Assembly: GCF_026735135.1 (NCBI RefSeq)
Contig: NZ_JAPQER010000001.1
Span: 69,500 to 133,499, forward strand
Origin: Clostridium aestuarii
GTDB taxonomy: Bacteria > Bacillota > Clostridia > Clostridiales > Clostridiaceae
DNA: 64,000 nt
Direction of reading: 5' to 3'
Part shown: positions 38,829-48,512 of the stretch, in pieces
How positions within the stretch are numbered: the stretch's first letter is position 1
Layout: the number at the start of each line of letters is the position of its first letter
Translations under genes and position numbers: made by a program
The notes under the pieces: generated by a model
What the model was told of the DNA's origin: nothing
What the model saw: only the letters and a program-made list of their open reading frames with translations
The model's database searches: none

Positions 38829-38867
38829 ACATTACATATTCATTTATCACAACCAATTTTTTAAAAT

Positions 38868-38941
38868 TGGAGGCGCCACCCAGATTTGAACTGGGGATAA
38901 AGGCTTTGCAGGCCTCTGCCTTACCACTTGGCTATAGCGCC
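38868..38941 (-). tRNA. tRNA-Cys (GCA), copy 1
   Basis: 74 nt including CCA; anticodon loop CTGCAAA. Identical to the copy 113 bases away; a tandem duplication. Confidence 0.96.
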
Positions 38942-38952
38942 TCATTTTAAAT

Positions 38953-39027
38953 TGGAGCGGAAGACGAGATTCGAACTCGCGACGTTCACCTTGGCAAGGT
39001 GACGCTCTACCACTGAGCCACTCCCGC
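38953..39027 (-). tRNA. tRNA-Gly (GCC)
   Basis: 75 nt including CCA; acceptor GCGGGAG, anticodon loop TTGCCAA, T-arm GTTCGAATC. Confidence 0.96.
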
Positions 39028-39032
39028 ATGAG

Positions 39033-39108
<76 letters not shown>

Positions 39109-39112
39109 GTAT

Positions 39113-39189
39113 TGGCGACCCGGAAGGGACTCGAACCCTCGACCCCCGGCGTGACAGGCCGGTACTCTAACCAGCTGAGCCACCGGGCC
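39113..39189 (-). tRNA. tRNA-Asp (GTC)
   Basis: 77 nt including CCA; acceptor GGCCCGG, anticodon loop CTGTCAC, T-arm GTTCGAGTC. Confidence 0.96.
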
Positions 39190-39204
39190 ACAACTTATAA
39201 TACG

Positions 39205-39280
39205 TGGTGGGCACAACAGGGCTCGAACCTGTGACCCCCTGCTTGTAAGGCAGGTGCTCTCCCAGCTGAGCTATGCGCCC
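39205..39280 (-). tRNA. tRNA-Val (TAC)
   Basis: 76 nt including CCA; acceptor GGGCGCA, anticodon loop CTTACAA, T-arm GTTCGAGCC. First gene of the operon, 23 bases after the nearer -10 box. TAC reads GUA, the codon used as specifier in the valS T-box. Confidence 0.96.
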
Positions 39281-39303
39281 ACGTTATTGAGTCAACGATA
39301 AAT

Positions 39304-39332
39304 ATTTTACAACATTTAATTCGTTTTGTCAA
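39304..39332 (-). promoter_or_regulatory. tRNA operon promoter P2 (proximal)
   Basis: Minus strand TTGACA (39327-39332), 17-nt spacer, TAAAAT (39304-39309). Confidence 0.85.
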
Positions 39333-39402
39333 GAAATTTTTATCATTTCTTTCTAACCACTTGCGCTTTTAAGTTTTTTTCTTTAACTCAGAGCGCATTA
39401 AT

Positions 39403-39431
39403 ATAATATAAAATTTAACGCTAAATGTCAA
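39403..39431 (-). promoter_or_regulatory. tRNA operon promoter P1 (distal)
   Basis: Minus strand TTGACA (39426-39431), 17-nt spacer, TATTAT (39403-39408). About 100 bases upstream of P2, the tandem arrangement usual for stable RNA operons. Confidence 0.75.
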
Positions 39432-39596
39432 CATGTTAAATGTTTGTTATAAACGATTATCTGTATTTTACATTAGTTTATTATATTTTTCTTCATTTTT
39501 CTCAAATTTATACTAAATAAGAATATTTCATACAAAATCAGTTAATAATTAAACTAGTTGTTTTTATTTACAGATATATTACATGGAGGTTAAATC

Positions 39597-39959
39597 ATGA
39601 ATTACTTTGCTAAAGCCAATAGATTATATAATGAAAAAGAATATCAAAAAGCCATTGATATCTATAAAAAAGCTATTGAATCTAAAGAACATACCTCTGC
39701 CTCATTATATAATGCAGCAGTATGTTTTATTAAACTCAATAGCTATACCGAAGCTATTCCTATTTTAAAATCCGCTATACAAACAAAACAAGACAGTAGA
39801 TATTTCTTTAACCTAGGTTATTGTTATGCTATGCTTAAAAACCCCAAAAAAGCTTTGATTTATTTTAACACAGCTTGGGCTTTAAATAACAACGATACTG
39901 ATTGTGAAAAAGCTATCAACTTAATTATAAAAAACTATAAAGATAATATATCAGAATAG
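39597..39959 (+). CDS. Small TPR protein
   Basis: A 120-residue protein made almost wholly of three tetratricopeptide repeats: YNEKEYQKAIDIYKKAIESK, AAVCFIKLNSYTEAIPILKS and LGYCYAMLKNPKKALIYFNT. No signal peptide, so it is a cytoplasmic protein-interaction module. Good Shine-Dalgarno (TGGAGG) before ATG 39597. It stands alone, divergent from the tRNA operon; partner unknown. Confidence 0.85.
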   Translation: MNYFAKANRLYNEKEYQKAIDIYKKAIESKEHTSASLYNAAVCFIKLNSYTEAIPILKSAIQTKQDSRYFFNLGYCYAMLKNPKKALIYFNTAWALNNNDTDCEKAINLIIKNYKDNISE

Positions 39960-40002
39960 GCAACTACATATTTTAAATAAAATTAATATATTATATGATT
40001 TA

Positions 40003-41352
40003 CTATCTAACTTCTTGGCAGTATTCTATATTTATTTGAAATTGTATCAAAAATTCAGTTTCTTCTGGAGAACTTGAAAGAACAATTTCTCCACCATTTT
40101 CCCTAATAAGTTGATTTACAATATAAAGCCCAAACCCATGGTCATTTTTATCTTTTGATTTAGTAGAAAATCCTTTTTTAAAAATTTTATTTTGTATTTC
40201 TTTAGGAACCATGGGTCCATTATTAGCAATAGATAAGTAGTATATATTGTTTTCAATATAACCATATATAGATACTATTTTTTTATCTATACTTTCTTCA
40301 TAATTAAAAGCTTCAAAAGCATTATCTAAAACATTACTTATTATTCCTACCAAATCATTGTCCTCTGCCATTATTGAGTCTAAAGCTGCTTCAAAGTCAA
40401 CATCTAAATATATGTTGTTTTGAAAAGCGAAATTGCTTTTCACAGCAATCAGACCATCTATATAATCATTTCCAGTATTAAAAAACTTATAAGATGCTTC
40501 CAAATTATTAGTAGTTTTCTTGAGATAATCTTTTACTCTTTCTAAGGTATCTGGTCTATTTAAAATACACATAGTATAAATTGTACTAATATGATTATAA
40601 AAATCATTTTTTTCCTTTCTAATTATATCAATAATTCCTTCTAAATTATCTGTATATTCTTCTTTAAGTTCAAATTTACTTCTTATTTTTGCTAAATGAC
40701 TTCTTTTATTATAATCAATAATTCCAACAATAATAAAAAATATAAATAAAATAAATATCAATACTTGATATAAAAGAATATTAACCTTACCATTAACTAC
40801 ATTAGTAAGACTTAAACTAAAGAGTATCATAAGAAATACACCTAAAATCCAATAAGCTATAATACTATCATTATATTTAAACTCCTGAAATTTTAATATC
40901 GTTTTTTTTAGCTTATATAATATTAAAATTATAAAAAACTCAATACACCTTATTGTGATAGCAAATTTATAACTACTATTAAGTAGCTCTATACTTTTTG
41001 TTGTACTTAAATGATTAAAAAAAGAAAAAATTCCAATATACGCCAATACTATTACACCAAAATAAACGCCTGCAAGCAAAACTACTATAGTTGCAATTTT
41101 AAATTTTGTTTCCTCAAATACAGACAATAATATTATTAGGAATATACCGGACACTATTGAAATATATCCAACAGATAAACTTACATTTATCCACACTTTG
41201 AATATAAAATATATAAATATAAATATACTAAACTTTAACTTGTTTTCTTTTAAGTAACTTGATTTTTGTATCACTTTGAAAAATGTTAAAAGTACAATTA
41301 ATGATTCAAAAATCGAAATAATAAATATTCTTACAAAACAATAAATGTCCAT
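40003..41352 (-). CDS. AgrC-like membrane sensor kinase lacking the phospho-acceptor His
   Basis: A 449-residue protein with six to seven N-terminal transmembrane helices (residues 1-215) and a cytoplasmic GHKL-type kinase region as in AgrC/NatK sensors. The N-box is VGIISNVLDNAFEAF; the G-boxes are ANNGPM and DHGFGLYIVNQL. In the dimerisation helix the paralogue downstream of coordinate 41388 has RKEKHDF, but this copy reads RKEKNDF (codon 40606-40608), so the histidine that is phosphorylated is replaced by asparagine. It may be a signalling partner rather than an active kinase. It lies 35 bases after its paralogue on the same strand, with no response regulator beside it. Confidence 0.85.
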   Translation of the reverse strand: MDIYCFVRIFIISIFESLIVLLTFFKVIQKSSYLKENKLKFSIFIFIYFIFKVWINVSLSVGYISIVSGIFLIILLSVFEETKFKIATIVVLLAGVYFGVIVLAYIGIFSFFNHLSTTKSIELLNSSYKFAITIRCIEFFIILILYKLKKTILKFQEFKYNDSIIAYWILGVFLMILFSLSLTNVVNGKVNILLYQVLIFILFIFFIIVGIIDYNKRSHLAKIRSKFELKEEYTDNLEGIIDIIRKEKNDFYNHISTIYTMCILNRPDTLERVKDYLKKTTNNLEASYKFFNTGNDYIDGLIAVKSNFAFQNNIYLDVDFEAALDSIMAEDNDLVGIISNVLDNAFEAFNYEESIDKKIVSIYGYIENNIYYLSIANNGPMVPKEIQNKIFKKGFSTKSKDKNDHGFGLYIVNQLIRENGGEIVLSSSPEETEFLIQFQINIEYCQEVR

Positions 41353-41387
41353 AATTTCGCCTTTCAGTATTATGTTATATTCATTAA

Positions 41388-42737
41388 TTAGCTTATTTCC
41401 TTACTTAATATTTTCTTTAATTTGAATTCTATTAAAAATTCCGTTTCCTGCTTAGAACTCGAAACAAAGATTTTGCCATCATTTTTTCTAACAAGATGTT
41501 CTACAATATATAATCCTAATCCATAATTATTTTTATTTATACTTTTAGTAGAAAACCCTCTTTTGAAAATTTTATTTGCTATTCCTTTTGAAATCATAGG
41601 ACCATTGTTAGAAATAGATAGGTAGTATTTTTCATTTTTAATATATCCATATACAGATACTGTTTTTTTATCTATATTTCCTATAGTACTAAAAGTTTGA
41701 AAAGCATTATCTAATATATTACTCATTATTGCTACTAAATCACTATTATTTACTAATGCAAAATCTAAACTAGTTTGGAAATCAACATCTAAATATATAT
41801 TATTTTCAAAAGCAAAATTACTTTTTATAGCAATAAGTCCATCTACATAATCAATTCCAGTTGGAAAAAACCTGTACGAATGTTCCAAATTATTAGTAGC
41901 TTTATTTAAATATTCTTTTATTCTATCTAAAACATCTGGTTTATTTAAAACACACATAGCATAAATTGTATTGATATGATTAGCAAAATCATGTTTTTCT
42001 TTGCGTATTATATCAATAATTTCTTCTAAATTATCTGCATATCCTTCTATAAGCTTAAATTGATTTTTAATTTGTAATAACTCTAATCTCTTTTTATAAT
42101 CAACAACCCCAATTATCACAAAAACCATCAACGAAATAAATATTAAAATTTGATATATTAAAATATTTACTTTATAACTAATTACAATATTTATACTAAA
42201 CAAACAAAAAAGCACAACAAATATTCCTAATGTCAAATACGCTTTTACATTTTCATCTAACTCTTTCGATTCTAATTTTAAAAATATCTTTTTGAACTTG
42301 TACAAAAAAAATACAACTAATAACTTAACAACACCAATTTGAAGATTTATTCTAATTCCTATCTCAGGTATTTTTAATAGGTGAATAACATTTTCACCTA
42401 GAAAAATAGAGAGAATTAAATAGCTTCCTATTTCTAAAATAGCAATATAAATAAAACAAATTAATACGGCTACTGATGATGTTACCATATTGGTATATGT
42501 AAGTGTTGAAAGTACCATAATTGTAAGCACAATAATAACAATTGAATGGTATCCCATTGGAAAACACATCTTCGCTAAAGTAGAAAACACCGTAAATATT
42601 AATATGAACAAAGCAACATCTAATTTATTATTTTTTAAGTAATGTTCCTTCTGTATTATTTTTAAATATATTAATAAAATTGCACCTGCCTCTAAAGCTG
42701 CAATAACTAGCTGTCCAAAAAAATTCCAATTTTGCAT
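41388..42737 (-). CDS. AgrC-like membrane sensor histidine kinase
   Basis: A 449-residue paralogue of the neighbouring protein with the same length and layout: multiple transmembrane helices to about residue 215, then a GHKL histidine kinase. The phospho-acceptor is present in RKEKHDFANHINTIYAMC. ATP-binding motifs are VAIMSNILDNAFQTF, SNNGPM and NYGLGLYIVEHL. Start ATG 42735-42737 is preceded by AAGGAGGGC. Such kinases usually sense peptides and pair with LytTR or other response regulators, but no agrB/agrD or regulator gene is adjacent, so the signal and target are unknown. First gene of a two-gene unit. Confidence 0.88.
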   Translation of the reverse strand: MQNWNFFGQLVIAALEAGAILLIYLKIIQKEHYLKNNKLDVALFILIFTVFSTLAKMCFPMGYHSIVIIVLTIMVLSTLTYTNMVTSSVAVLICFIYIAILEIGSYLILSIFLGENVIHLLKIPEIGIRINLQIGVVKLLVVFFLYKFKKIFLKLESKELDENVKAYLTLGIFVVLFCLFSINIVISYKVNILIYQILIFISLMVFVIIGVVDYKKRLELLQIKNQFKLIEGYADNLEEIIDIIRKEKHDFANHINTIYAMCVLNKPDVLDRIKEYLNKATNNLEHSYRFFPTGIDYVDGLIAIKSNFAFENNIYLDVDFQTSLDFALVNNSDLVAIMSNILDNAFQTFSTIGNIDKKTVSVYGYIKNEKYYLSISNNGPMISKGIANKIFKRGFSTKSINKNNYGLGLYIVEHLVRKNDGKIFVSSSKQETEFLIEFKLKKILSKEIS

Positions 42738-42849
42738 ATAGCCCTCCTTATAATAATATTATATATAAGGTATTATTATATAATTATTTCCAACAATATC
42801 ATACACCAACAAAAAAATATGTCAAGATTCTCTAAACTTCTCAAATTTA

Positions 42850-44004
42850 TTATCTCGCTATTCTAGCATTCCTATGATCCAATTTAAAGATAGAACTGTC
42901 AAAATAATTTCCTCCTTTATAAAAGGTAACATCTATATTTATCCATTTATCTTCTTTTTCTATATAAACTTGATTCCAAGCATGATTAACCCAGTTAGAA
43001 CCATTGAATCCTTCTCCAGTAATAATTCTAACCTTTATATTATTAGCTCTGCACATTACTGCATAAAGGCATGCATAATCAAAACAAATGCCTTTCCTTG
43101 TATTAAAAGCATTTATTGCACCAGATTTAACACTAAAGTCATTGTTTAATATTTTATTCACCTTATCATAATCATATTCAATGTTTTTACCTATCCAATG
43201 GTATATAGCTTTAACTTTTTCATAAGTTGAAATCTGGTTTTTAGCTATATTTACGGAATACTCATCAATTTCTTTATTTGATTTTAATCCTTGTTCTAAA
43301 GTAATTCCATTATAATAAACAATCGTTTTTTTAGAATCACTTAAAGAATCAATCTCATCATCCTTTATAACTATTTTAAAAGAATTATTTATAATGTCTG
43401 GAAGTTGTTTTGCAAGTTTTGAGTTGAAAATAGGATTTATTACTTCTGAAGATAAAAAACTATAAACATTAGCTTTTTCTAATTTTTGATTATAAACTTG
43501 GCTTATTCCAGCCCTAACAAGAATATTTAAAACAAATACTACAGCAAGAATATAACAAATAGCTTTTGGAATTTGGAATAGCACCCCTAATATTCTCTTT
43601 ATAAATGCATTTTTTCTTTTTATTGATTTCTCTATACTATCAAATAAAGGATACAGAGTAATACAATTTATAAGTCCTATTAATAATTCAATAATTTTAT
43701 ATAGTAAAAAAATTACAATTGGCATTATTATTATATATATAAAAATAGGTTTGCTTTCTATTAAAAACACTATTTCCTGGGGAATATAACTATAAACAGT
43801 ATCGTATATAGCATCTCCACGTAAAATAAATATTTGCTTTGTAACATAAATCCCTATAATTGCTCCTATTATCAAAGCAATATAACTTCCTATATCTTCT
43901 ATATCATCTTTTAAATCTTTAGATGAAAATTTAAATAAAAACCCTTTTAATAAGGGATAAAAAAATATTACTATTAGCCCAATATCCACAGGATTTTTGA
44001 TCAT
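42850..44004 (-). CDS. Membrane-anchored transglutaminase-like protein
   Basis: A 384-residue protein with about four hydrophobic helices in the first 185 residues, then an extracytoplasmic transglutaminase/protease-like domain. The catalytic segments are TRKGICFDYACLYAVMCRAN (Cys), NWVNHAWNQVYI (His) and WINIDVTF (Asp). It begins near NPVDIGLIVIFFYPLLKGFL. Bacterial proteins of this class act as peptidases or cross-linkers at the cell surface. ATG 44002-44004 is preceded by GGGGTG. Monocistronic as far as can be seen; substrate unknown. Confidence 0.85.
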   Translation of the reverse strand: MIKNPVDIGLIVIFFYPLLKGFLFKFSSKDLKDDIEDIGSYIALIIGAIIGIYVTKQIFILRGDAIYDTVYSYIPQEIVFLIESKPIFIYIIIMPIVIFLLYKIIELLIGLINCITLYPLFDSIEKSIKRKNAFIKRILGVLFQIPKAICYILAVVFVLNILVRAGISQVYNQKLEKANVYSFLSSEVINPIFNSKLAKQLPDIINNSFKIVIKDDEIDSLSDSKKTIVYYNGITLEQGLKSNKEIDEYSVNIAKNQISTYEKVKAIYHWIGKNIEYDYDKVNKILNNDFSVKSGAINAFNTRKGICFDYACLYAVMCRANNIKVRIITGEGFNGSNWVNHAWNQVYIEKEDKWINIDVTFYKGGNYFDSSIFKLDHRNARIAR

Positions 44005-44154
44005 TAAAACACCCCACTTATTATATAAGCTAATTGACAGTTAAATTTGATTTACTATAACAATGCTAAACTTAAATTAATATTATTAAATTTTTGTAAC
44101 AACAAAACATCTTTAGCTGTCAACTATTTAGAATTTTAAAATTCTAGATTAATA

Positions 44155-45012
44155 TTAGCTTTCTTGTACTATTTCTTTAAGTATCTTTTTAACATTTTCC
44201 CACTTATATCCTCTGCGAAGGAGATATTGACTAAGTTTACGGTAAATTTTTATATTGTCTTTTTCTGATTTACATATTATGTTATATCTTTTTTTGGCCA
44301 AATTATAAAGTTCCTCTAGATGGATATTATGTTCTTCTTCTATTTGTTCATAGTTCTTTTTAGAACATTCCTTACTATCGTGTTCTTCATTTACCACTTC
44401 AGTTAATACATTATTTATTATATTGTAATCAAATCCCCTGCTAGCTAAATAGTTACCTATTTTTTTATAAGTTTTCATATAATTATTTTCTGATTTTTTT
44501 ATTATATTATATTTTTTTTGAGCTAATTTAAAAGCAGCATCTTTTTCTAAACTACAATCTATATTTTTAAATTTTTCATCTATCAGTTCTTTAGATATTC
44601 CCTTTTTTAAAAGCATAAATTTCATTTTACTTTTCCCGCTAGATGAAATTTTTTCTCTAATAAACATATCTGCATATTTACAATCATCCACAAAATTATA
44701 TTCCTTTAAAAATACCATTACACGCGCCACTACTTTTTCTTCAAATTCTTTTTTTATTAATTTATCAGAAATTTCTTTTTCAGTTTTATAGCTTTTTTCT
44801 AATATTTTTAATGCAGTATTTTTAGCTTTTAAATAATTATCTTCATAAATTACTTCTTTTAAAATTTCTAAATCAATTTTTTCATCTTTTTTTAGTTTAT
44901 AATAGTAAACTAAATCTGAACTACAAGCAAAAGTAAATTCTCCATCTAAGAATACATTTACCCTATCTTTATTTTTTTTGCCAATTTCAATTTTAGTTAT
45001 TGTTCTTTTCAC
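44155..45012 (-). CDS. recX: RecX regulatory protein
   Basis: A 285-residue RecX, a helical-repeat protein that binds RecA filaments and limits recombinase activity. Family features are KIEIGKKNKDRVNVFLDGEF at the N-terminus, ALKILEKSYKTEKEISDKL, VVARVMVFLKEYNFVDDCKY and ADMFIREKI. It is longer than the common 150-210 residues because the C-terminal three-helix repeat is present again (AQKKYNIIKKSENNYMKTYK; AKKRYNIICKSEKDNIKIYR). Its start overlaps the M16 protease gene by 20 bases, implying translational coupling. Confidence 0.9.
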   Translation of the reverse strand: MKRTITKIEIGKKNKDRVNVFLDGEFTFACSSDLVYYYKLKKDEKIDLEILKEVIYEDNYLKAKNTALKILEKSYKTEKEISDKLIKKEFEEKVVARVMVFLKEYNFVDDCKYADMFIREKISSSGKSKMKFMLLKKGISKELIDEKFKNIDCSLEKDAAFKLAQKKYNIIKKSENNYMKTYKKIGNYLASRGFDYNIINNVLTEVVNEEHDSKECSKKNYEQIEEEHNIHLEELYNLAKKRYNIICKSEKDNIKIYRKLSQYLLRRGYKWENVKKILKEIVQES

Positions 45013-46264
45013 TTCTTATCACCTTTCCAGGTACTAGTACATGTATAGTTGGGTTTTTAAAAATTTTTCTACATATGTGGTATATATCTTTGCTTGTTAT
45101 CTTTTCCATATTATTCATGTTATCTATAAATTCATATATATCTTCTCCATCTATAAGTTGATGAAATGCATAATTTGCCAATTGTGTAGAATCTTCTAAA
45201 GTATTTGCTATAGCTGTCTTGAATACTTTTTTCATAAGAGCTATATTTTTTTCATTAAAAACTATTTTTTCATTTTTTATATCCTCAATAGATAAATCTA
45301 TTATTGATAAAGCCTCTTCAACATCTTCTTCATTTACCGAAGTATAAATACTTATAGTTTTAACATATTTGCTCATATCCAATTCTGAATAAATATCATA
45401 AGCCAGCCCTTTTTCTTCTCTAAGTCTTCTAAACAAAATTGAATTTGCACTTTCTCCAAATTTGTAATTCAATACTCTAAGCACAAGTTCCTCCTGCTTG
45501 TTTAAATTATGAAATGTATAAATATATACTATTGTGCTTTGTTCTAAATCTTTTTTATATGAAATTTTTTTAACAGGTATATTATTTTCAACTTTAACTT
45601 CTCCCCTTTTGAATTCTCCCATTTTCCAATCTTTAAAATACTTTTTAATCATTTCGAAAACTTTATAATGTTCATAAGGTGATACTACTGTTATGCAGCA
45701 ATTATTTGGCACATAATATTGCTTGTAAAAATTCATTAGTTGTTCTCTATTAAATTTTTCAACTGTATCTTGTTTTCCAATAGTATCTATTTTAATAGAA
45801 CTTTCCTTAAATGCATATTCTAGCGCTTTTTTAAAACTATAATTTTCAATATCATCATTGCCTGTCCTTAATTCTGATAAAATAACTCCTCTTTCTCTCT
45901 CTATTTCTTCTTCAAGAAAAGTAGAATTTTGTATCATATCTGAAAGTAGATCAATAGAAACCTCTAGTTCTTCTTTTAATGCTGTTATACTGCAAACTGT
46001 ACAATTATAGTCAGTATAAGCATTATATTCTCCTCCTAATTGCTCTAATTCCTCATTCAATTCTTCATTTGTTCTTTTTTTTGTCCCTTTAAAAAGCATA
46101 TGTTCAACAAAATGTGCTATGCCTTTTTCTTCTTTTTTTTCATAAATAGTTCCTATATGGGTTCCTACATGAATAGATGCAAGTTGCGTATCTTTGTTTA
46201 TAATTACAATTTCAATTCCATTATCTAATTTATATCTTTTTAAATCAAAAATATTTTTTTCCAT
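44993..46264 (-). CDS. M16-family zinc metalloprotease
   Basis: A 423-residue insulinase-type peptidase. The inverted zinc motif HFVEHMLF (HxxEH) lies near residue 50-57, followed by GGEYNAYTDYNCT. The third zinc ligand is Glu in the ERERGVILSEL region near 128. The C-terminal domain contains LRREKGLAYDIYSE with the Arg/Tyr substrate-binding motif. It is similar in size to the YmxG/PqqL-type bacterial proteases. No signal peptide, so it is cytoplasmic. It forms an operon with recX, whose start lies inside its 3' end. Confidence 0.9.
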   Translation of the reverse strand: MEKNIFDLKRYKLDNGIEIVIINKDTQLASIHVGTHIGTIYEKKEEKGIAHFVEHMLFKGTKKRTNEELNEELEQLGGEYNAYTDYNCTVCSITALKEELEVSIDLLSDMIQNSTFLEEEIERERGVILSELRTGNDDIENYSFKKALEYAFKESSIKIDTIGKQDTVEKFNREQLMNFYKQYYVPNNCCITVVSPYEHYKVFEMIKKYFKDWKMGEFKRGEVKVENNIPVKKISYKKDLEQSTIVYIYTFHNLNKQEELVLRVLNYKFGESANSILFRRLREEKGLAYDIYSELDMSKYVKTISIYTSVNEEDVEEALSIIDLSIEDIKNEKIVFNEKNIALMKKVFKTAIANTLEDSTQLANYAFHQLIDGEDIYEFIDNMNNMEKITSKDIYHICRKIFKNPTIHVLVPGKVIRSEKNNN

Positions 46265-46345
46265 ATATTCTTCCTTTCATGGTTGTTTTCATAGAAACTA
46301 TTATAATTTATATTGAGATAAATAAAAAGCAATATTAAATAAATT

Positions 46346-46368
46346 CCTGTGAATTTTACATTCACAGG
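46346..46368 (-). terminator. Terminator overlapping the stop of the GH57 gene
   Basis: Minus strand CCTGTGAAT-gtaaa-ATTCACAGG, 9-bp stem; the TGA stop of the GH57 gene (46362-46364) is inside the hairpin. An AT-rich stretch follows. Confidence 0.65.
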
Positions 46369-47945
46369 CTTCTATAAATTTTGTAATCCATATTAGGAAA
46401 AATATTATCTATATTTTCTGTATAAGCTAACCATTTAGTATCTATACAATTTTTAACTATTTGTTCGTATAATTTATCAAATTTTTCTATATGGGTATTT
46501 ACTCTTCTTACAGCATATTCTACGGTAGTATCATTTTTTATAATAAATGGCCAATCTGAAGATTCTGCCAACATAAGTTCTCTTCCTGCCTGATTCAAAG
46601 CGCGCTTCTCAATCATTGTAGGTTCTTTATACGTGTTAGTAAGTCTTATCATATCTTTTGCACATCTATGTAATTCTCTATATATCCAATCATTAGATGA
46701 ATTTAACCATACAGAATAATCACCATTTTCTCCCCAACTAGATGGACAAGGCATGCAACATTGCACTCTTGGATATTTTTTTAAATATTCTAAAGGTGTA
46801 GTAAGTTCAAAGTTTGTCCATTCTTCTGATGCCATTCTAATAAACTGCCCTATAAATTCTGGTCCTTCAAACCACCAATGACCATATAATTCAGCATCAT
46901 AAGGACAGGTTATTATTGGTGGTACATCCATTTGTTTACTTGAATCAGCTATTTGCTTATTCCTTCCATGAGCAAAATGCATTGCATGCTCTCTTACTTT
47001 TTTTAGCGCTTCTTCTCTATCATAATATTCTTTTTTGTCTGTTTTACCAGTTACTCTATAATATTTTATTCCTGTATCAATTCTTATACCTGATTTATTT
47101 ATATACGGTGCAATATATTCCATAGGTGCTTCATATCCTATATCTCTATAAAATTCTCTATAATTATAATCTCCTGGATATCCATTAATACTGCTCCAAA
47201 CTTGTTTAGAAGATTCCATATCTCTTCCAAATGTAGAAATTCCATTTGGTAATGCAATTGGTGCATATGTACCATATTTAGGTTTAGGTGATGCATTTAA
47301 GATTGCTTTGTTTTCTGAAATGAAATAACTTATACCATATTCTTTAAGTATTGATTCTAAAGAATATGTATAAGCACATTCTGGAAGCCAAATACCTTTT
47401 GGTCCATGCCCAATACAATCAGTATATGATTTTACAGCTTCTTCAATTTGAGCTTTGACAGTTTCTTTGTTTATCATAAGCAATGGAAGCAATCCATGAG
47501 TAGCAGAACATGTTATTATTTCAAGGTAACCAAGCTTATGAAATTTTTTAAAAGCATTCATTAATCTATAATCATATTTTTTATATACTGACAACAAATT
47601 ACTAAACCTTTCATTATAAAATACAGCTAATTTATTAAGTTCTTTATTATTTTTAGTTCTGATCATTTCTTTTTCTGAAAGCTCAATACATGAATTTAAA
47701 TATTCCATATATCTTCTATTTAAATATTCATCTTCTAACATTGTCATAAGTGGTGGTGTAATAGACATTGTGATTTTAAACTCAATTTTATCTTTTATCA
47801 AACCATCATACACATTTATTAATGGTATATAACATTCATTTATAGCTTCAAACAGCCACCTTTCTTCAAGCGCATCTATAACATCAGGATGTCTTACATA
47901 AGGTATATGGGTATGTAATACTAATGAAACATATCCTTTTTCCAT
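46362..47945 (-). CDS. GH57/DUF1957 alpha-glucan branching-type enzyme
   Basis: A 527-residue glycoside hydrolase family 57 protein. It opens KGYVSLVLHTHIPYVRHPD, the GH57 His-x-His start. The catalytic nucleophile segment is GIWLPECAYT (Glu near 190), and the acid region is CPYDAELYGHWWFEGPEF (Asp near 345). The C-terminal helical part matches the DUF1957 type, QAGRELMLAESSDWPFI. It likely forms or remodels alpha-1,6 branches in glycogen-like polymer. ATG 47943-47945 is used because AGGAG lies nine bases before it; upstream GTG is within that site. It follows the DUF4912 gene by 11 bases and shares its operon. Confidence 0.9.
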   Translation of the reverse strand: MEKGYVSLVLHTHIPYVRHPDVIDALEERWLFEAINECYIPLINVYDGLIKDKIEFKITMSITPPLMTMLEDEYLNRRYMEYLNSCIELSEKEMIRTKNNKELNKLAVFYNERFSNLLSVYKKYDYRLMNAFKKFHKLGYLEIITCSATHGLLPLLMINKETVKAQIEEAVKSYTDCIGHGPKGIWLPECAYTYSLESILKEYGISYFISENKAILNASPKPKYGTYAPIALPNGISTFGRDMESSKQVWSSINGYPGDYNYREFYRDIGYEAPMEYIAPYINKSGIRIDTGIKYYRVTGKTDKKEYYDREEALKKVREHAMHFAHGRNKQIADSSKQMDVPPIITCPYDAELYGHWWFEGPEFIGQFIRMASEEWTNFELTTPLEYLKKYPRVQCCMPCPSSWGENGDYSVWLNSSNDWIYRELHRCAKDMIRLTNTYKEPTMIEKRALNQAGRELMLAESSDWPFIIKNDTTVEYAVRRVNTHIEKFDKLYEQIVKNCIDTKWLAYTENIDNIFPNMDYKIYRSL

Positions 47946-47956
47946 AATTATCACTC

Positions 47957-48343
47957 CTAAACTTGTAAAATTTCTATATAATGAACATCATCTTTAGAGA
48001 CTTGTCCACTTCTAGGGGTTGTTACTACATTGGACTCTGCTATAGAAACAAATTTATAATCTGAAAGTATTCTTCCTAATTTGATAAATACCTTCATATT
48101 ATCTTTTTCCATATCTATATACCAGTTATCAGCAAAAATATCTAAAAATATAGTTTGTCTCTCTTTTTCTTTTCCTTCACAAATTTCAAACACTTTTAAA
48201 ACTGGCTTGGAATTTTCCCATGCCCCTTCACCATAAAAATCTTCAAACCTTTTTATTGTTAAAGGTGAAATATCATAGTAACAAAATACTCTATATGCAT
48301 TTTGCACCATTAAAACTATAGATGAATTTTTACTAGTACTCAC
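47957..48343 (-). CDS. DUF4912 protein
   Basis: A 128-residue protein of the DUF4912 family, which often precedes GH57 genes in Firmicutes. Motifs: MVQNAYRVFCYYDIS at the start, then LKVFEICE and DIFADNWYIDM, with a C-terminal SIAESNVVTTPRSG. It has the look of a small beta-sandwich, possibly carbohydrate-binding. First gene of the operon with the GH57 enzyme. Function inferred from linkage only. Confidence 0.8.
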   Translation of the reverse strand: MSTSKNSSIVLMVQNAYRVFCYYDISPLTIKRFEDFYGEGAWENSKPVLKVFEICEGKEKERQTIFLDIFADNWYIDMEKDNMKVFIKLGRILSDYKFVSIAESNVVTTPRSGQVSKDDVHYIEILQV

Positions 48344-48512
48344 TTTATCACCTCACTACATTTTATCTATTCAATTATACCTTAAATTGGAATTTATGTC
48401 ACTTGTTTTTGTAATAAAATACAATTTATTCCATATATATTGTAAAGATTTCATTTATTCTACATGTAATACATAGAATAATATTGATAATAATTTGATA
48501 GGGGTATTAAAT

